DNA of 51,337 nt, taken from SIG299 sp045531895 (GTDB taxonomy: Bacteria > Bacillota > Clostridia > Lachnospirales > Lachnospiraceae). Under the pieces are notes generated by a model. It saw only the letters and a program-made list of their open reading frames with translations, made no database searches and had not been told where the DNA came from. Positions 27,592-35,608 of this stretch are shown in pieces. Numbering within the stretch: position 1 is the first letter of the stretch; every line of letters starts with the position of its first letter. The stretch covers positions 1 through 51,337 of the forward strand of contig JAZSEW010000030.1 in assembly GCA_045531895.1 (NCBI GenBank), read 5' to 3'. The position numbers and the translations under genes are program-made.

Positions 27592-28110
27592 TTATCCTTC
27601 CCTGTGGCAGCCATATTTCTTTCTTGTATCAAATAACAACTCTATCAGACTCGGATAATACGGAAGAAATTCCTTCTTTTCCATTTTTTCGAGAATTTCT
27701 TGCTTAGTCGCCCATTTTACAGCCTGTACTTCCTCTTCCTGAAGTACCAAATCCTCAATATTCACCTCACGTTCCACCAAGTAAACATCATCAAAGCCAC
27801 AGTCAAAATTGATGGTAAAATGAGGTCGAATTCCCTGTAAATCAATTGTAAGCCCCAGTTCCTCTTTTACCTCACGCTCCGCTGCACTCTGACTACTGTC
27901 TCCTTGCACAGCACTTCCGCCTACGCTGATATCCCACAGGTTTGGCCACCCCTCTTTATAAGACTGCCGTTGCTGAATCAGCATTTCACCCTTGGAATTG
28001 AAAATACATACATGGACTACCAGATGATAGTCCCCCTCCGGTACAGGACCACGTATCATCGTCCGCCCGGTTTTGTTACGCTCTCTATCATAAATATCCC
28101 AAAGTTCCAT
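27592..28110 (-). CDS. Nudix hydrolase (IPP-isomerase-like subgroup)
   Basis: About 172 residues. Start ATG at 28110 follows GGAG by seven bases; the reading from 28131 adds seven residues overlapping the upstream gene. Nudix box is present near residues 70-92 (GSAVQGD then REVKEELGL), with Asp replacing the first Glu of the consensus. The N-terminal ELWDIYDRERNKTG pattern is typical of YfcD-like Nudix proteins, which are often placed near the IPP isomerase type. Substrate unknown. Confidence 0.88.
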   Translation of the reverse strand: MELWDIYDRERNKTGRTMIRGPVPEGDYHLVVHVCIFNSKGEMLIQQRQSYKEGWPNLWDISVGGSAVQGDSSQSAAEREVKEELGLTIDLQGIRPHFTINFDCGFDDVYLVEREVNIEDLVLQEEEVQAVKWATKQEILEKMEKKEFLPYYPSLIELLFDTRKKYGCHREG

Positions 28111-28127
28111 AATCACACTCCTCTGCA

Positions 28128-29258
28128 TCAAAACAGTTCATCCAAAAGGATATAGTACCGCACCTTTTCCCAGTCCGGTTTGATGTTCAGTTTTTCAAAC
28201 ACAATCTCCGGGTCTATATCTCCATAGCTTCCGCCACCATACTTTCCATCATAATTATGTAAAAAACTCCGATAACAAAGCGCAATATCCTGATATTTGT
28301 CTGCCGCACCGGCTCTTCCAAGGTCCAAAAAACCACTGACCTTTCCATCCGCTAAAAACACATTCGGCAGACAATAATCCCCATGAGAAAATACCAGTTC
28401 CTCCTCCGGTCGGTTATTTTCCAGCCATTCCAACAGCGCCTGTGGATTTGCAAAACCGTTTGGTCCAAAGGTTTCCGGCTCCACATTGTTTACATCTACC
28501 AGACCATGCTCCACGTTGTACTTTGCCATGCGGAGTTTTTCATCCAGCTTTGCAGAATATGGACAGGCAGAAATATCCACACTCCAAAGCATTTTAAGTC
28601 CTTCCGCCAAAGCTTCTGCCAACACCTCCGGTTGTCTCATATATTCCTCATCACAGGACATCTTTCCAGGAAGCTTTGACATCAGCAGATAATTTCTTCC
28701 ATCCTTTTTTCCCCAGCAAAGCACCTCCGGCACCGGAAGCTTGCCTTTCAGCCACTGCATCACTTGATATTCCCGGTCAGACTCTTCACAAAACTTCTCA
28801 ATTTTGCAAACCTTGTCCTCAAAAATCAGCACGGATGATTCAGACATACCAACCGTATCTTCCTGTGCTCCCACCATCTCAATGATAATAGTCAACTGGC
28901 CATTGATTGTTTCAATTCTGCCTTGCAGATTAGCCGTTTCCAGCCATTTCAGTTCCGGACTGTCAGTCACAATGTCCGGAGTTGTAACATTGTGTTCTCC
29001 ACCCATAGTCGCACTATTTTCGATAAACAGTTTACAAGGATTCCCTTTACAATCCACACCCTCTATCATATATCTGGCTGATAAAGCACCCGCACCTGCT
29101 TCATCCACCTTTTGGGTATCCACTCCCCCGGATAAAATAGTTCCTTTAAAAAAAGGTCCATCACAGGTTCCTCCAAACGGCAGCATCCGAACGGTTTGCT
29201 TCTCTGACACCACCTCATGACACCCTGTTACATTTACATACACCCGCAATACTTCCAT
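28128..29258 (-). CDS. DUF3237 domain fused to an APH(3')-like aminoglycoside phosphotransferase
   Basis: 376 residues in one frame. Residues 1-128 look like DUF3237 (PFGGTCDGPFFKGTILSGG at 27-45; LSARYMIEGVDCKGNP at 59-74; last strand TIIIEM). From about 130 it follows APH(3')-III closely: TVGMSESSV, REYQVMQWLKGKLPVPEVL (162-180), catalytic loop SHGDYCLPNVF with Asp294 and Asn299, metal site FLDLGRAG with Asp312, and the end IKPDWEKVRYYILLDELF. The kinase domain lacks only the first 20 or so residues of stand-alone APH(3'). Active-site residues are kept, so an active small-molecule kinase is plausible; resistance is not shown. It starts 35 bases after the hydrolase ends. Confidence 0.88.
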   Translation of the reverse strand: MEVLRVYVNVTGCHEVVSEKQTVRMLPFGGTCDGPFFKGTILSGGVDTQKVDEAGAGALSARYMIEGVDCKGNPCKLFIENSATMGGEHNVTTPDIVTDSPELKWLETANLQGRIETINGQLTIIIEMVGAQEDTVGMSESSVLIFEDKVCKIEKFCEESDREYQVMQWLKGKLPVPEVLCWGKKDGRNYLLMSKLPGKMSCDEEYMRQPEVLAEALAEGLKMLWSVDISACPYSAKLDEKLRMAKYNVEHGLVDVNNVEPETFGPNGFANPQALLEWLENNRPEEELVFSHGDYCLPNVFLADGKVSGFLDLGRAGAADKYQDIALCYRSFLHNYDGKYGGGSYGDIDPEIVFEKLNIKPDWEKVRYYILLDELF

Positions 29259-29293
29259 ACTCTTTCCCCTTACTATTCAAACCACTTGCCGGA

Positions 29294-30061
29294 CTACTCT
29301 CTTCCCAGACAATCATGGATAAAATACAGAGCCATCGCCTCCATACGTCGATTGCCTTCTTTGGTAAAGCCATGATCTTCGTCTAAAAATGTTTCTAATC
29401 TGGCATCTTTATAAAAAGTCTTTGCTTTATAACTATAATCGATTGGCACAATCTTATCCGCTGTTCCGTGCATAAACAGTACCGGCTTATCAAAGCTGCC
29501 CAGATGCTCCCAAATCACATAGTCCTTGGAAATTTCGAAAAACTGATGTCCTAATGGCACTCCCCAGAACTCAAAGTTTCCGGTCATATGCTCCGGCTTT
29601 GGAAAGCGAGTTTCCTGATTGTCCAGCATACAAAAGGCCGGAAATAATAAGATTAATCCTCTGATTCTGTCCTTCAGTTTTTCCGCTGTCATGGCAGAAA
29701 CCAGTCCACCCATGCTGCTGCCAAGCAAAAACACCTTTGTTTCGTCAATCCAGTCCCAGCCGGTTACTTCATCAATTACCGAAATCAGATCCTCCATCTC
29801 GGTGAAATGATTCATTTCCATAGTCGAAAGACCGCTTGTCTCGTCCTTTCTGCCACCACCGCAAAAGCCATGGCAGACACCGCAGATTCCGGCACCGGCA
29901 TAATACTTGGCAGACGTTCTGAAATCTCTTTTAAAACCGTCAAATCCGTGGCTGAAAATTACCACCGGACACTTTTCACCTTCTGCCATGTTGTCGGGTT
30001 TATAGTAAAAGCAATCACTGATTCTGCCGTGATGCGATATTTTGAATTCTTTTTTATGCAT
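29294..30061 (-). CDS. Alpha/beta hydrolase
   Basis: 255 residues with a serine-hydrolase triad: nucleophile Ser116 in GSSMGG, Asp in HGTADKIVPID, His in DEDHGF. The oxyanion region FSHGFDGFKRD is at 36-46. No signal peptide, so cytosolic. Probably an esterase or acyl-peptide-type hydrolase. ATG follows GAGGAG. First gene of the cluster running to ecsC; it follows the sigma-factor terminator. Confidence 0.88.
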   Translation of the reverse strand: MHKKEFKISHHGRISDCFYYKPDNMAEGEKCPVVIFSHGFDGFKRDFRTSAKYYAGAGICGVCHGFCGGGRKDETSGLSTMEMNHFTEMEDLISVIDEVTGWDWIDETKVFLLGSSMGGLVSAMTAEKLKDRIRGLILLFPAFCMLDNQETRFPKPEHMTGNFEFWGVPLGHQFFEISKDYVIWEHLGSFDKPVLFMHGTADKIVPIDYSYKAKTFYKDARLETFLDEDHGFTKEGNRRMEAMALYFIHDCLGRE

Positions 30062-30200
30062 AATTTGTGTCTCCTCGTTTCATATTCTCAGTTCACATAC
30101 GTTCTCTTTTGCATTACTTATCTTGTTGTTCAGTATACTACAATTCTTTCTCATTTTCACCATATAATTCTTCCTATTTTTGAATAATCTACCAAATATG

Positions 30201-30247
30201 TAAAAGAGCGTCTTTACAAATACAATACTTCTTCGTAAAAACGCTCT
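30201..30247 (-). terminator. Intrinsic terminator of the sigma-factor gene
   Basis: GAGCGTCTTTAC (30206-30217) pairs with 30235-30246 over 12 positions with one mismatch; TTTTAC follows on the minus strand. T-rich sequence also follows on the plus side, so it may work in both directions. Confidence 0.75.
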
Positions 30248-30271
30248 CTTTCATTTTCTTTTTATTCGTTA

Positions 30272-31855
30272 CTACAATATTTTATTTTTACTTGCTGTAG
30301 CCTCTGCCGCTTTCGTATTCTCTCTGACATAAAACGCCACCGGACCATCTGTTTCCGGAATTTTCAATTCTCCGGAATCCACCGCAAATCCTCCAAATAA
30401 TCCGACAGAACGAAACAACAATGTCTGGAAAATAATTCTCTCCGCCAAATCTTCCACCTGCTTTGGCGCATGCTGCTTCATCACATTGCAGGCACAGTTA
30501 TACAGCTTTTCATACAGCGCTGTCATCTGCTCTGTCAATGTATCCAGAATTCTGCACAATACATCTTCTTCTGCCTCCGTAAACACAAGAAACTCCGGCT
30601 CCATTGCTCCTGCAACCGTATCATAAATCTTTTTCTTAAACTGCTCCATATCAAGACCGGTAAAATAACGGTTTTTCTCCGGAAGCACACCAAAATCTGC
30701 TGCCATGGCATAATACTTCTCATCAATACCGGTATATCCTGCAAAAGAATAACATCCATACCGACCCTCATATTCATTCTCCACGGTACCGTAATTGGTT
30801 CCGGATGCCCCCTGATAAATCTCACCCTTTTCCGCAAGTTCCGGATGTCTTTCAGAAAAACTTTTGTTACCTAAGAGAATCATCGGCCAGAGGAGTGCCC
30901 AAAGCAGACGTTCCTCAGAAAGTGCCGCGCAGCATCTGTTGATACTGCGGATTTCACCAAACTTTCCCTTTAATGACACGAAAATATCTTTCATGGCTGA
31001 CACTGCAAACTTCCCTGCCTCGCGCCGGAATTCCTTTGTATAGTCATCCGTATAAATCACCAGATTCGTCTGATATTTTCCATGAGGATTCTTTGTAATC
31101 AAATGATACTTTTCTAACAGTGCCAGTTCATCCTCCAGATAAACAGATGCAACACCAAGCTCGATAGCAAGTTCCCTGACTGACATTGGTGTATAATATG
31201 CCGACAGCAGAATCTGTCCCGGCAGCTTTCTGTTAAATAAATTATAATATTCCCGATTAAAATTCTCCGCAAAAATTGTTACAAAATCAAATGGTTCCGG
31301 CTTAAAACTCTTTTCACCAAATTCACGTTCCATACTGATACCTTCTTTCAAAATTTTTCTTGTCTTAAACAGATAATACTTCACCATTTCCATAGAGATA
31401 CCAAGCCGCTCTGCAATTTCCGTACAGGACTGCTCCTGAAAATAATAGGCCACGGTACATTCCCGGTGTTCCCTGGAAAGAAGCGCAATTTCCCGTCGAA
31501 GTTTTATCATATCTTCCTGCAACGCCAGCTTTTCAGCATATTCTTCTGCAAAATCACCGTCTGCTGCCAGTTCTTTCAGACCAGATTCCTCATCCTTGTC
31601 CATACTTTCCTCTCTGTTCTGTCGGTTGCTTCTCTTTTGCAGAAACTTCCGATAGGTGTTCGCTGCAATGCCCCAGACATAACCGTAAAAGGCTTCCTGA
31701 CTTTTCAGCTTATCTGCGCTTTGTAACATTGCCAGCACAATATCGTTGGTCAAATCCTCCGCATCCTCCTTGTTAGAAACTCTGGATAACGCATAGGCAA
31801 AGATTGTTTTTATGTTTTCTTCGATAAAATTTACTACCGGTTCCTGTGGTGACAT
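30272..31855 (-). CDS. ECF-like sigma-70 family factor with a 350-residue C-terminal extension
   Basis: 527 residues. Sigma region 2 spans about 12-75 (EDAEDLTNDIVLAML and YGYVWGIAANTYRKF) and region 4 about 125-172 (LSREHRECTVAYYFQEQSCTEIAERLGIS then KYYLFKTRKILKEG). Ordinary ECF factors end there at 170-200 residues. Residues 175-527 are extra: a probable winged-helix part (MSVRELAIELGVASVYLEDELALLEKYHLI, about 220-250) and a long soluble region I do not recognise. No anti-sigma gene is adjacent, so the extension may itself be the sensor. ATG follows GGAGAG. A 12-bp palindrome lies 32 bases upstream of the start. Confidence 0.82.
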   Translation of the reverse strand: MSPQEPVVNFIEENIKTIFAYALSRVSNKEDAEDLTNDIVLAMLQSADKLKSQEAFYGYVWGIAANTYRKFLQKRSNRQNREESMDKDEESGLKELAADGDFAEEYAEKLALQEDMIKLRREIALLSREHRECTVAYYFQEQSCTEIAERLGISMEMVKYYLFKTRKILKEGISMEREFGEKSFKPEPFDFVTIFAENFNREYYNLFNRKLPGQILLSAYYTPMSVRELAIELGVASVYLEDELALLEKYHLITKNPHGKYQTNLVIYTDDYTKEFRREAGKFAVSAMKDIFVSLKGKFGEIRSINRCCAALSEERLLWALLWPMILLGNKSFSERHPELAEKGEIYQGASGTNYGTVENEYEGRYGCYSFAGYTGIDEKYYAMAADFGVLPEKNRYFTGLDMEQFKKKIYDTVAGAMEPEFLVFTEAEEDVLCRILDTLTEQMTALYEKLYNCACNVMKQHAPKQVEDLAERIIFQTLLFRSVGLFGGFAVDSGELKIPETDGPVAFYVRENTKAAEATASKNKIL

Positions 31856-31886
31856 ACTGTTTTCTCTCCATGGTAAAGTTATTTTT

Positions 31887-31898
31887 TGAAAGCTTTCA
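31887..31898. promoter_or_regulatory. 12-bp palindrome upstream of the sigma-factor gene
   Basis: TGAAAGCTTTCA is a perfect dyad 31-42 bases before the start codon, in the probable 5' leader or promoter region. An operator is possible but not supported by anything else. Confidence 0.3.
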
Positions 31899-31951
31899 TT
31901 TATATAGTACCAGATAAACTTCTCCGGTTAACACATAAATTTATTTTTTAC

Positions 31952-31983
31952 AAAAAAAGAGACAAGAACTTTTTTCCTGCCCC
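31952..31983 (-). terminator. Intrinsic terminator of mntP
   Basis: 31976-31983 pairs with 31959-31966 (8 bp, three G-U), nine-base loop, followed by seven T residues on the minus strand. It is about 25 bases after the mntP stop. Confidence 0.75.
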
Positions 31984-32007
31984 TTTATTACTTTCTTTTG
32001 CTTTCTG

Positions 32008-32592
32008 CTATAAAATTCCTGTCAAAAAAATCTCCAAGCCAATCAGAATTAAAATTACACCACCAAAGATGGATGCTTTATTCGCCAGCTTTGTACCAAA
32101 CTTCTTTCCAATGGCAATGCCTGCCACACATATAAAGAAGGTAACTACTGCAATAATTACTGCACATACAATTGCCATCAAAAATCCATACTCTGCAATA
32201 GTAAAGCCAACAGACAATGCATCAATGGAGGTTGCCACCCCCTGTACCAGCAGTGCAGAAACGCTCACAGCCTTGCACTCTTTCTCTTCTTCTGTCTTCT
32301 TTAACCCATCCAACAGCATCTTACCACCGATATATACCAGAAGCACCAGGGCAATAAACGGTATAAACTTCTCAAACGCCTGAAATTTCTCCACGATAGT
32401 ATGTACACAAATCCAGCCAATCATCGGCATTGCCGCCTGAAACAAAGCAAATACTCCTGCCATACCACACATTTTCTTCCGTTTCATGCAGGGCTCATTT
32501 AACCCATTGGCAAGAGACACCGAAAAGGCATCCATGGCAAGACCAACCCCCAACAATATACTGTTAAAGAAAAATACAAAATTCCAATCCAT
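32008..32592 (-). CDS. mntP: Manganese efflux pump MntP
   Basis: Inner-membrane Mn(II) exporter of about 194 residues with six hydrophobic segments. Family marks: LLGVGLAMDAFSVSLANG (about 12-29) with the conserved Asp, VATSIDALSVGFTIAEYG in the second repeat, and IALVLLVYIGGKML. The start at 32592 is six bases after GGGAGG; an ATG at 32598 touches the ribosome site. Controlled by the yybP-ykoY riboswitch directly upstream, the classical Mn sensor for this gene. Ends at its own terminator, so it is a single-gene unit. Confidence 0.95.
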   Translation of the reverse strand: MDWNFVFFFNSILLGVGLAMDAFSVSLANGLNEPCMKRKKMCGMAGVFALFQAAMPMIGWICVHTIVEKFQAFEKFIPFIALVLLVYIGGKMLLDGLKKTEEEKECKAVSVSALLVQGVATSIDALSVGFTIAEYGFLMAIVCAVIIAVVTFFICVAGIAIGKKFGTKLANKASIFGGVILILIGLEIFLTGIL

Positions 32593-32661
32593 TTTCATCC
32601 TCCCTGTAACTAATAGTATGCTTTTTCTTTTCTGAATAGGACACTTTGCCTATTCACGAAA

Positions 32662-32695
32662 AAACCCAAGTACAGCACATGCCATACCTGGGTTT
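32662..32695 (-). terminator. Riboswitch-controlled terminator before mntP
   Basis: 32685-32695 pairs with 32662-32672 (11 bp with one G-U), 12-base loop, then a TTT tract continuing the T-rich arm on the minus strand. It lies between the aptamer and mntP and is the expression platform. Confidence 0.9.
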
Positions 32696-32823
32696 GATAT
32701 CTGAGATTAATAGACTCCATGTATAGCTTTGCAGTTATACATGAGTCTCGCGATTTAAAACAAGCCAGACCTTGCGGTCAGTATGTTGACTTGCTACGTT
32801 TACACGCTCGCTACTCCCTCACG
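32662..32823 (-). ncRNA. yybP-ykoY manganese riboswitch
   Basis: Minus-strand leader of mntP. The aptamer (about 32740-32823) has the hallmark GGGAGTAGC (32818-32810), a CTGACCGCAAGGTCTGG arm typical of the class, and a GCGAGACTC end. P1 pairs CGTGAG (32823-32818) with CTCATG (32745-32740). Downstream, 32736-32747 can pair instead with 32713-32725 (12 bp, one bulge), which would break P1. The strand freed when P1 forms (32717-32724) is complementary at 7 of 8 positions to 32684-32691 in the terminator arm. This predicts that Mn(II) turns mntP on by antitermination. Class known; the switching path is my inference. Confidence 0.93.
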
Positions 32824-32892
32824 GGTTTTCTGTATATATTTTACGGGCGTTTGACAGTTCGTCTTTGCTATATTCCTCTCCGCCCTTTTCTC

Positions 32893-32921
32893 AGTATTGC
32901 ATAATTTTTCTCATTTGTCAA
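32893..32921 (-). promoter_or_regulatory. Promoter of the mntP riboswitch transcript
   Basis: TTGACA (32921-32916), 17 bp, AATACT (32898-32893) on the minus strand, about 70 bases before the aptamer and just after the ABC permease stop at 32937. Confidence 0.7.
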
Positions 32922-32936
32922 TGAAATTTATGGAAA

Positions 32937-33725
32937 TCATCCCGCAATATCTCTCTTTTTATAAATAATTCCTGCCATTGAAGCTGAAGTCACTGTAATC
33001 GCTACTCCTATTCCAACACAAGCCATTTCGATTTCACTTCCGCTAAAAATATCTGCCGCATTACAATAGTAAAACGGAGTCACAAATCTGGTCCATTCCA
33101 AATCCGGTACTATCCGGCACATCACATCCATAAGATACAGCAAAACAGAAAGCCCCAAGGTAGCTCCAATCTGTTTTTTCTTTGCACAGGAGGAAATCCA
33201 AAAGCACACACTTCCGATTTCCAACTGCATTAACAGGGACATTCCATGATACAGCATATACTCCTTCCATGCAAAGCTTCCACCGACACAGTAAATTCCT
33301 ACTGCTTCAAACAAAATTCCAACTCCATTAAACGCTACTATCAGTGTCAGCAATGCCACATACTTTGAAACCACAATTGCAGTTCTTCCCATAGGAAGTG
33401 TATGTAAAAATTCTGCTGTATGTCCCTCTTCTTCTTTCGAAAGCAACGCAGCTCCGCTCATTGCTGCAAACATCGCACCTCCCAGCGAAAAAATCAGATT
33501 GATTTCAGCAGCGTAAAATCCCTCCAATGTAGCAATACTCACTTTATCCATACCAAAGGCCGTAGCAAAGCTTCCCATTCCCGCAAAACCGGCTGCCATC
33601 TGTTCCATGCTCTCTGCTACACTGTCAAACATCAGGACACATCCGCAACAGCATATGCCTACTGTAATGCAAAATATCAAAAAAGTCTTATAATTTTGTT
33701 TCCACTCATGCTTCCAGATTACCAT
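32937..33725 (-). CDS. ABC-2-type transporter permease
   Basis: About 262 residues with six hydrophobic segments. The ATG at 33725 has GAGGAGG nine bases upstream; the reading from 33743 adds six residues. The LLSKEEEGHTAEFLHTLPMGRTAIVVSKY segment (about 95-123) is the usual cytoplasmic loop of drug/antimicrobial-peptide ABC-2 permeases. It overlaps the ATPase gene by about 20 bases, so they are translationally coupled. Last gene of the LytTR operon. Probably exports a drug, lantibiotic-like peptide or lipid. Confidence 0.87.
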   Translation of the reverse strand: MVIWKHEWKQNYKTFLIFCITVGICCCGCVLMFDSVAESMEQMAAGFAGMGSFATAFGMDKVSIATLEGFYAAEINLIFSLGGAMFAAMSGAALLSKEEEGHTAEFLHTLPMGRTAIVVSKYVALLTLIVAFNGVGILFEAVGIYCVGGSFAWKEYMLYHGMSLLMQLEIGSVCFWISSCAKKKQIGATLGLSVLLYLMDVMCRIVPDLEWTRFVTPFYYCNAADIFSGSEIEMACVGIGVAITVTSASMAGIIYKKRDIAG

Positions 33726-34554
33726 TCTGTGGCACCTCCTCATAATAATGCATAAAAATTTCTTCTAAGGATGGCTCCTCAATTAACACATCTTCCACCG
33801 CCATATTTTGTAGCTTTAAAAGTAACTCCTGTATATTTCCTTCATAAGAAAAACGTTCTTCCTCTCCGTTTTTCCACACTCTGACCTGACGAAAACTGCT
33901 CTTTGTCAGTTTTTCAATAGAATCCACCGTTAAAATCCTGCCACTCTTAATAAATGCCGCATTTTTGCAATATTTCTTCACCTCAGACAATACATGAGAG
34001 GATAAAAAACAGGTAGTGCCTTTCCGATTTGCCTCCTGTAACAATTCGAAAAACGTATCCTGCATCAAAGGATCCAGCCCGGAAGTAGGTTCATCTAAAA
34101 TCAGTAATCCCGGCTGATGCTGCATAGCACAGACAATGCTCACCTTCTTCCGATTACCAAGGGATAACTCCTCTACCCTCTTTTCCAGTGGAACCTCCAA
34201 AGCATCACACAATCTGGCAGCTTCTTTCTCACAGTTTTGTCCCCTTGCTTCTGCCGCAAACCTAATTATATTTTTTACCTTCATTCCCGGATAAAACATT
34301 GCTTCGGATGGCATATAGCCAATGTGTTTCAACGTTTCGTTAAGACCCGTATACCGATTCCCGAATAAGCTGATATTTCCCTGCTGATAATGAATCAATC
34401 CCAGCATACACCGGATGGTGGTAGATTTTCCCGCACCATTCGGACCTAAAAATGCAAACATATCCCCTTCCTGCACAGAAAAACTCACATCATTCACACC
34501 ACGATGTTTGCCATAGCTTTTTGTTAAACCGTTAATCTCAATTATCTTCCCCAT
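33706..34554 (-). CDS. ABC transporter ATP-binding protein (CcmA/BcrA type)
   Basis: 282 residues. Walker A GPNGAGKST (about 37-45), Q-loop IGYMPSEAMFYPG, signature LSLGNRKKV (variant of LSGGQ seen in this family), Walker B LLILDEPTSGLD and H-loop LSSHVLSE. The C-terminal 70 residues form the short extension typical of bacitracin/lantibiotic exporter ATPases. Partner of the overlapping permease, and it overlaps DUF3021 by 17 bases upstream. Confidence 0.92.
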   Translation of the reverse strand: MGKIIEINGLTKSYGKHRGVNDVSFSVQEGDMFAFLGPNGAGKSTTIRCMLGLIHYQQGNISLFGNRYTGLNETLKHIGYMPSEAMFYPGMKVKNIIRFAAEARGQNCEKEAARLCDALEVPLEKRVEELSLGNRKKVSIVCAMQHQPGLLILDEPTSGLDPLMQDTFFELLQEANRKGTTCFLSSHVLSEVKKYCKNAAFIKSGRILTVDSIEKLTKSSFRQVRVWKNGEEERFSYEGNIQELLLKLQNMAVEDVLIEEPSLEEIFMHYYEEVPQNGNLEA

Positions 34555-35014
34555 TTGCTCTGCTCCTTTCCTGAAACGCTTTTAAATCTTCATTCAGCGC
34601 TTTGGTATCCCCGATTCGTTTTATTTTATACATCCACCAGGCACACACATAAGCAATCAAAATATAAATAAAAAACACAGCCAATGCTGCCACTGATGTT
34701 TCAAACCATCGAAAGACATATGCCACTGCCACATAAAGGCCGGAGCAAATACCGGAATACAGCAACGTTTTCCATGTGAAGTTTTCACTCTCATCAAAAT
34801 TAGAAAACACATACATCTGTAAATAACCCATAACATAAGTCGTAAAAATCATTTCAAACAGGTGAATAATGCTTGCCTCCCAGTTTCCCTGTAATATACG
34901 GAATGCAGAATAAAAAAACAGAATGCACCAAAAATACAACGCTGCCTTTAATTCAATTCCCGCCTCCTTCGCCATAAAGTATGTAAGCTTGGACACTTTT
35001 TTTTCTGATTTCAT
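34538..35014 (-). CDS. DUF3021-like membrane protein
   Basis: 158 residues with four hydrophobic segments (about 25-40, 52-70, 85-102, 108-128). Small four-helix membrane proteins of this kind are regularly encoded next to LytTR regulators in Firmicutes, where they inhibit the regulator; the position here, four bases after the LytTR gene, fits. The DUF3021 label is by resemblance and context. ATG follows GAGGAG. Confidence 0.68.
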   Translation of the reverse strand: MKSEKKVSKLTYFMAKEAGIELKAALYFWCILFFYSAFRILQGNWEASIIHLFEMIFTTYVMGYLQMYVFSNFDESENFTWKTLLYSGICSGLYVAVAYVFRWFETSVAALAVFFIYILIAYVCAWWMYKIKRIGDTKALNEDLKAFQERSRANGEDN

Positions 35015-35018
35015 GTTC

Positions 35019-35456
35019 TCACTCTCCTCTCAATCTTCTGCGAAATTCCGATGCATAGGTTCTGGAAATCAAAATATGTTCTCCGTTTTTCATCGTTGCA
35101 TCAATCCGGTTTGAAGAAAGACTTTTCAAACCGGCAATGCAGTCAATATTAATTATCATTGATTTACTGCAACGATAAAAATTGATACCATTCAGATATT
35201 CCTGCACTCCCACCAAATTGTAATTGATTTTATAAACCTCATTCTCCGTGTACGCATACGTCCGACCATCTACACTTTCCACGTATAACAGTTCCTCTTG
35301 TTTTAATACCACCTGAATCCCGTCTTTTGTACCAATCAGCCTTTTTTCATTTTCTTTCATAAAGGCGAGAACCCGTTCCACTTCTGTGGATATACTGACA
35401 TAATTTAAAATCAGCTCGTCCTCGCCCTGTGACATTTGATTTATTGTATATTTCAT
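35019..35456 (-). CDS. LytTR family DNA-binding regulator without receiver domain
   Basis: 145 residues. The LytTR domain occupies about 45-143, with LLYVESVDGRTYAYT, FYRCSKSMIINID and LISRTYASEFRRRL as family marks. The N-terminal 45 residues replace the usual receiver domain, as in stand-alone LytTR regulators paired with a membrane inhibitor. First gene of the operon that continues into DUF3021, ATPase and permease; likely autoregulates it. Possible binding sequence in 35536-35560. Confidence 0.9.
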   Translation of the reverse strand: MKYTINQMSQGEDELILNYVSISTEVERVLAFMKENEKRLIGTKDGIQVVLKQEELLYVESVDGRTYAYTENEVYKINYNLVGVQEYLNGINFYRCSKSMIINIDCIAGLKSLSSNRIDATMKNGEHILISRTYASEFRRRLRGE

Positions 35457-35535
35457 GCTTCTTCAAACGCTCTGCGCGTCCCTTTCCTTTTGTTTTCTAT
35501 AGTGTATCAAGGATATTTTATTATAGCAAGTCCAG

Positions 35536-35560
35536 TTCCCCTAAGTGACACTTTTTCGAT
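35536..35560. promoter_or_regulatory. Candidate operator/promoter region of the LytTR operon
   Basis: AAGTGACACTT (35544-35554) is an 11-base perfect dyad on the plus strand, preceded by TCCAGTTCCCCT. On the minus strand this lies just upstream of a TATAAT box at about 35521-35526. The place is right for an activator site; the sequence itself is not a recognised LytTR consensus. Confidence 0.35.
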
Positions 35561-35571
35561 AGCAAAGTGCA

Positions 35572-35608
35572 CAAAAAAATGGAGCAGCAACTATTGTCAC
35601 CACTCCAT
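35572..35608 (-). terminator. Terminator overlapping the end of the CmpB-like gene
   Basis: 35596-35608 pairs with 35579-35591 over 13 positions including four G-U, loop of four, followed by TTTTTTTG on the minus strand. The 5' arm includes the last two sense codons and stop of the gene. Confidence 0.8.

Noticed and set aside
28128..29258. APH(3')-like domain as an acquired resistance gene on a mobile element
   Set aside because: No transposon, integron or IS traits around it, and it is fused in frame and embedded in a chromosomal transcript with ordinary neighbours.
32719..32904. 61-codon plus-strand ORF
   Set aside because: Lies over the yybP-ykoY riboswitch on the opposite strand; RNA structure explains the sequence.
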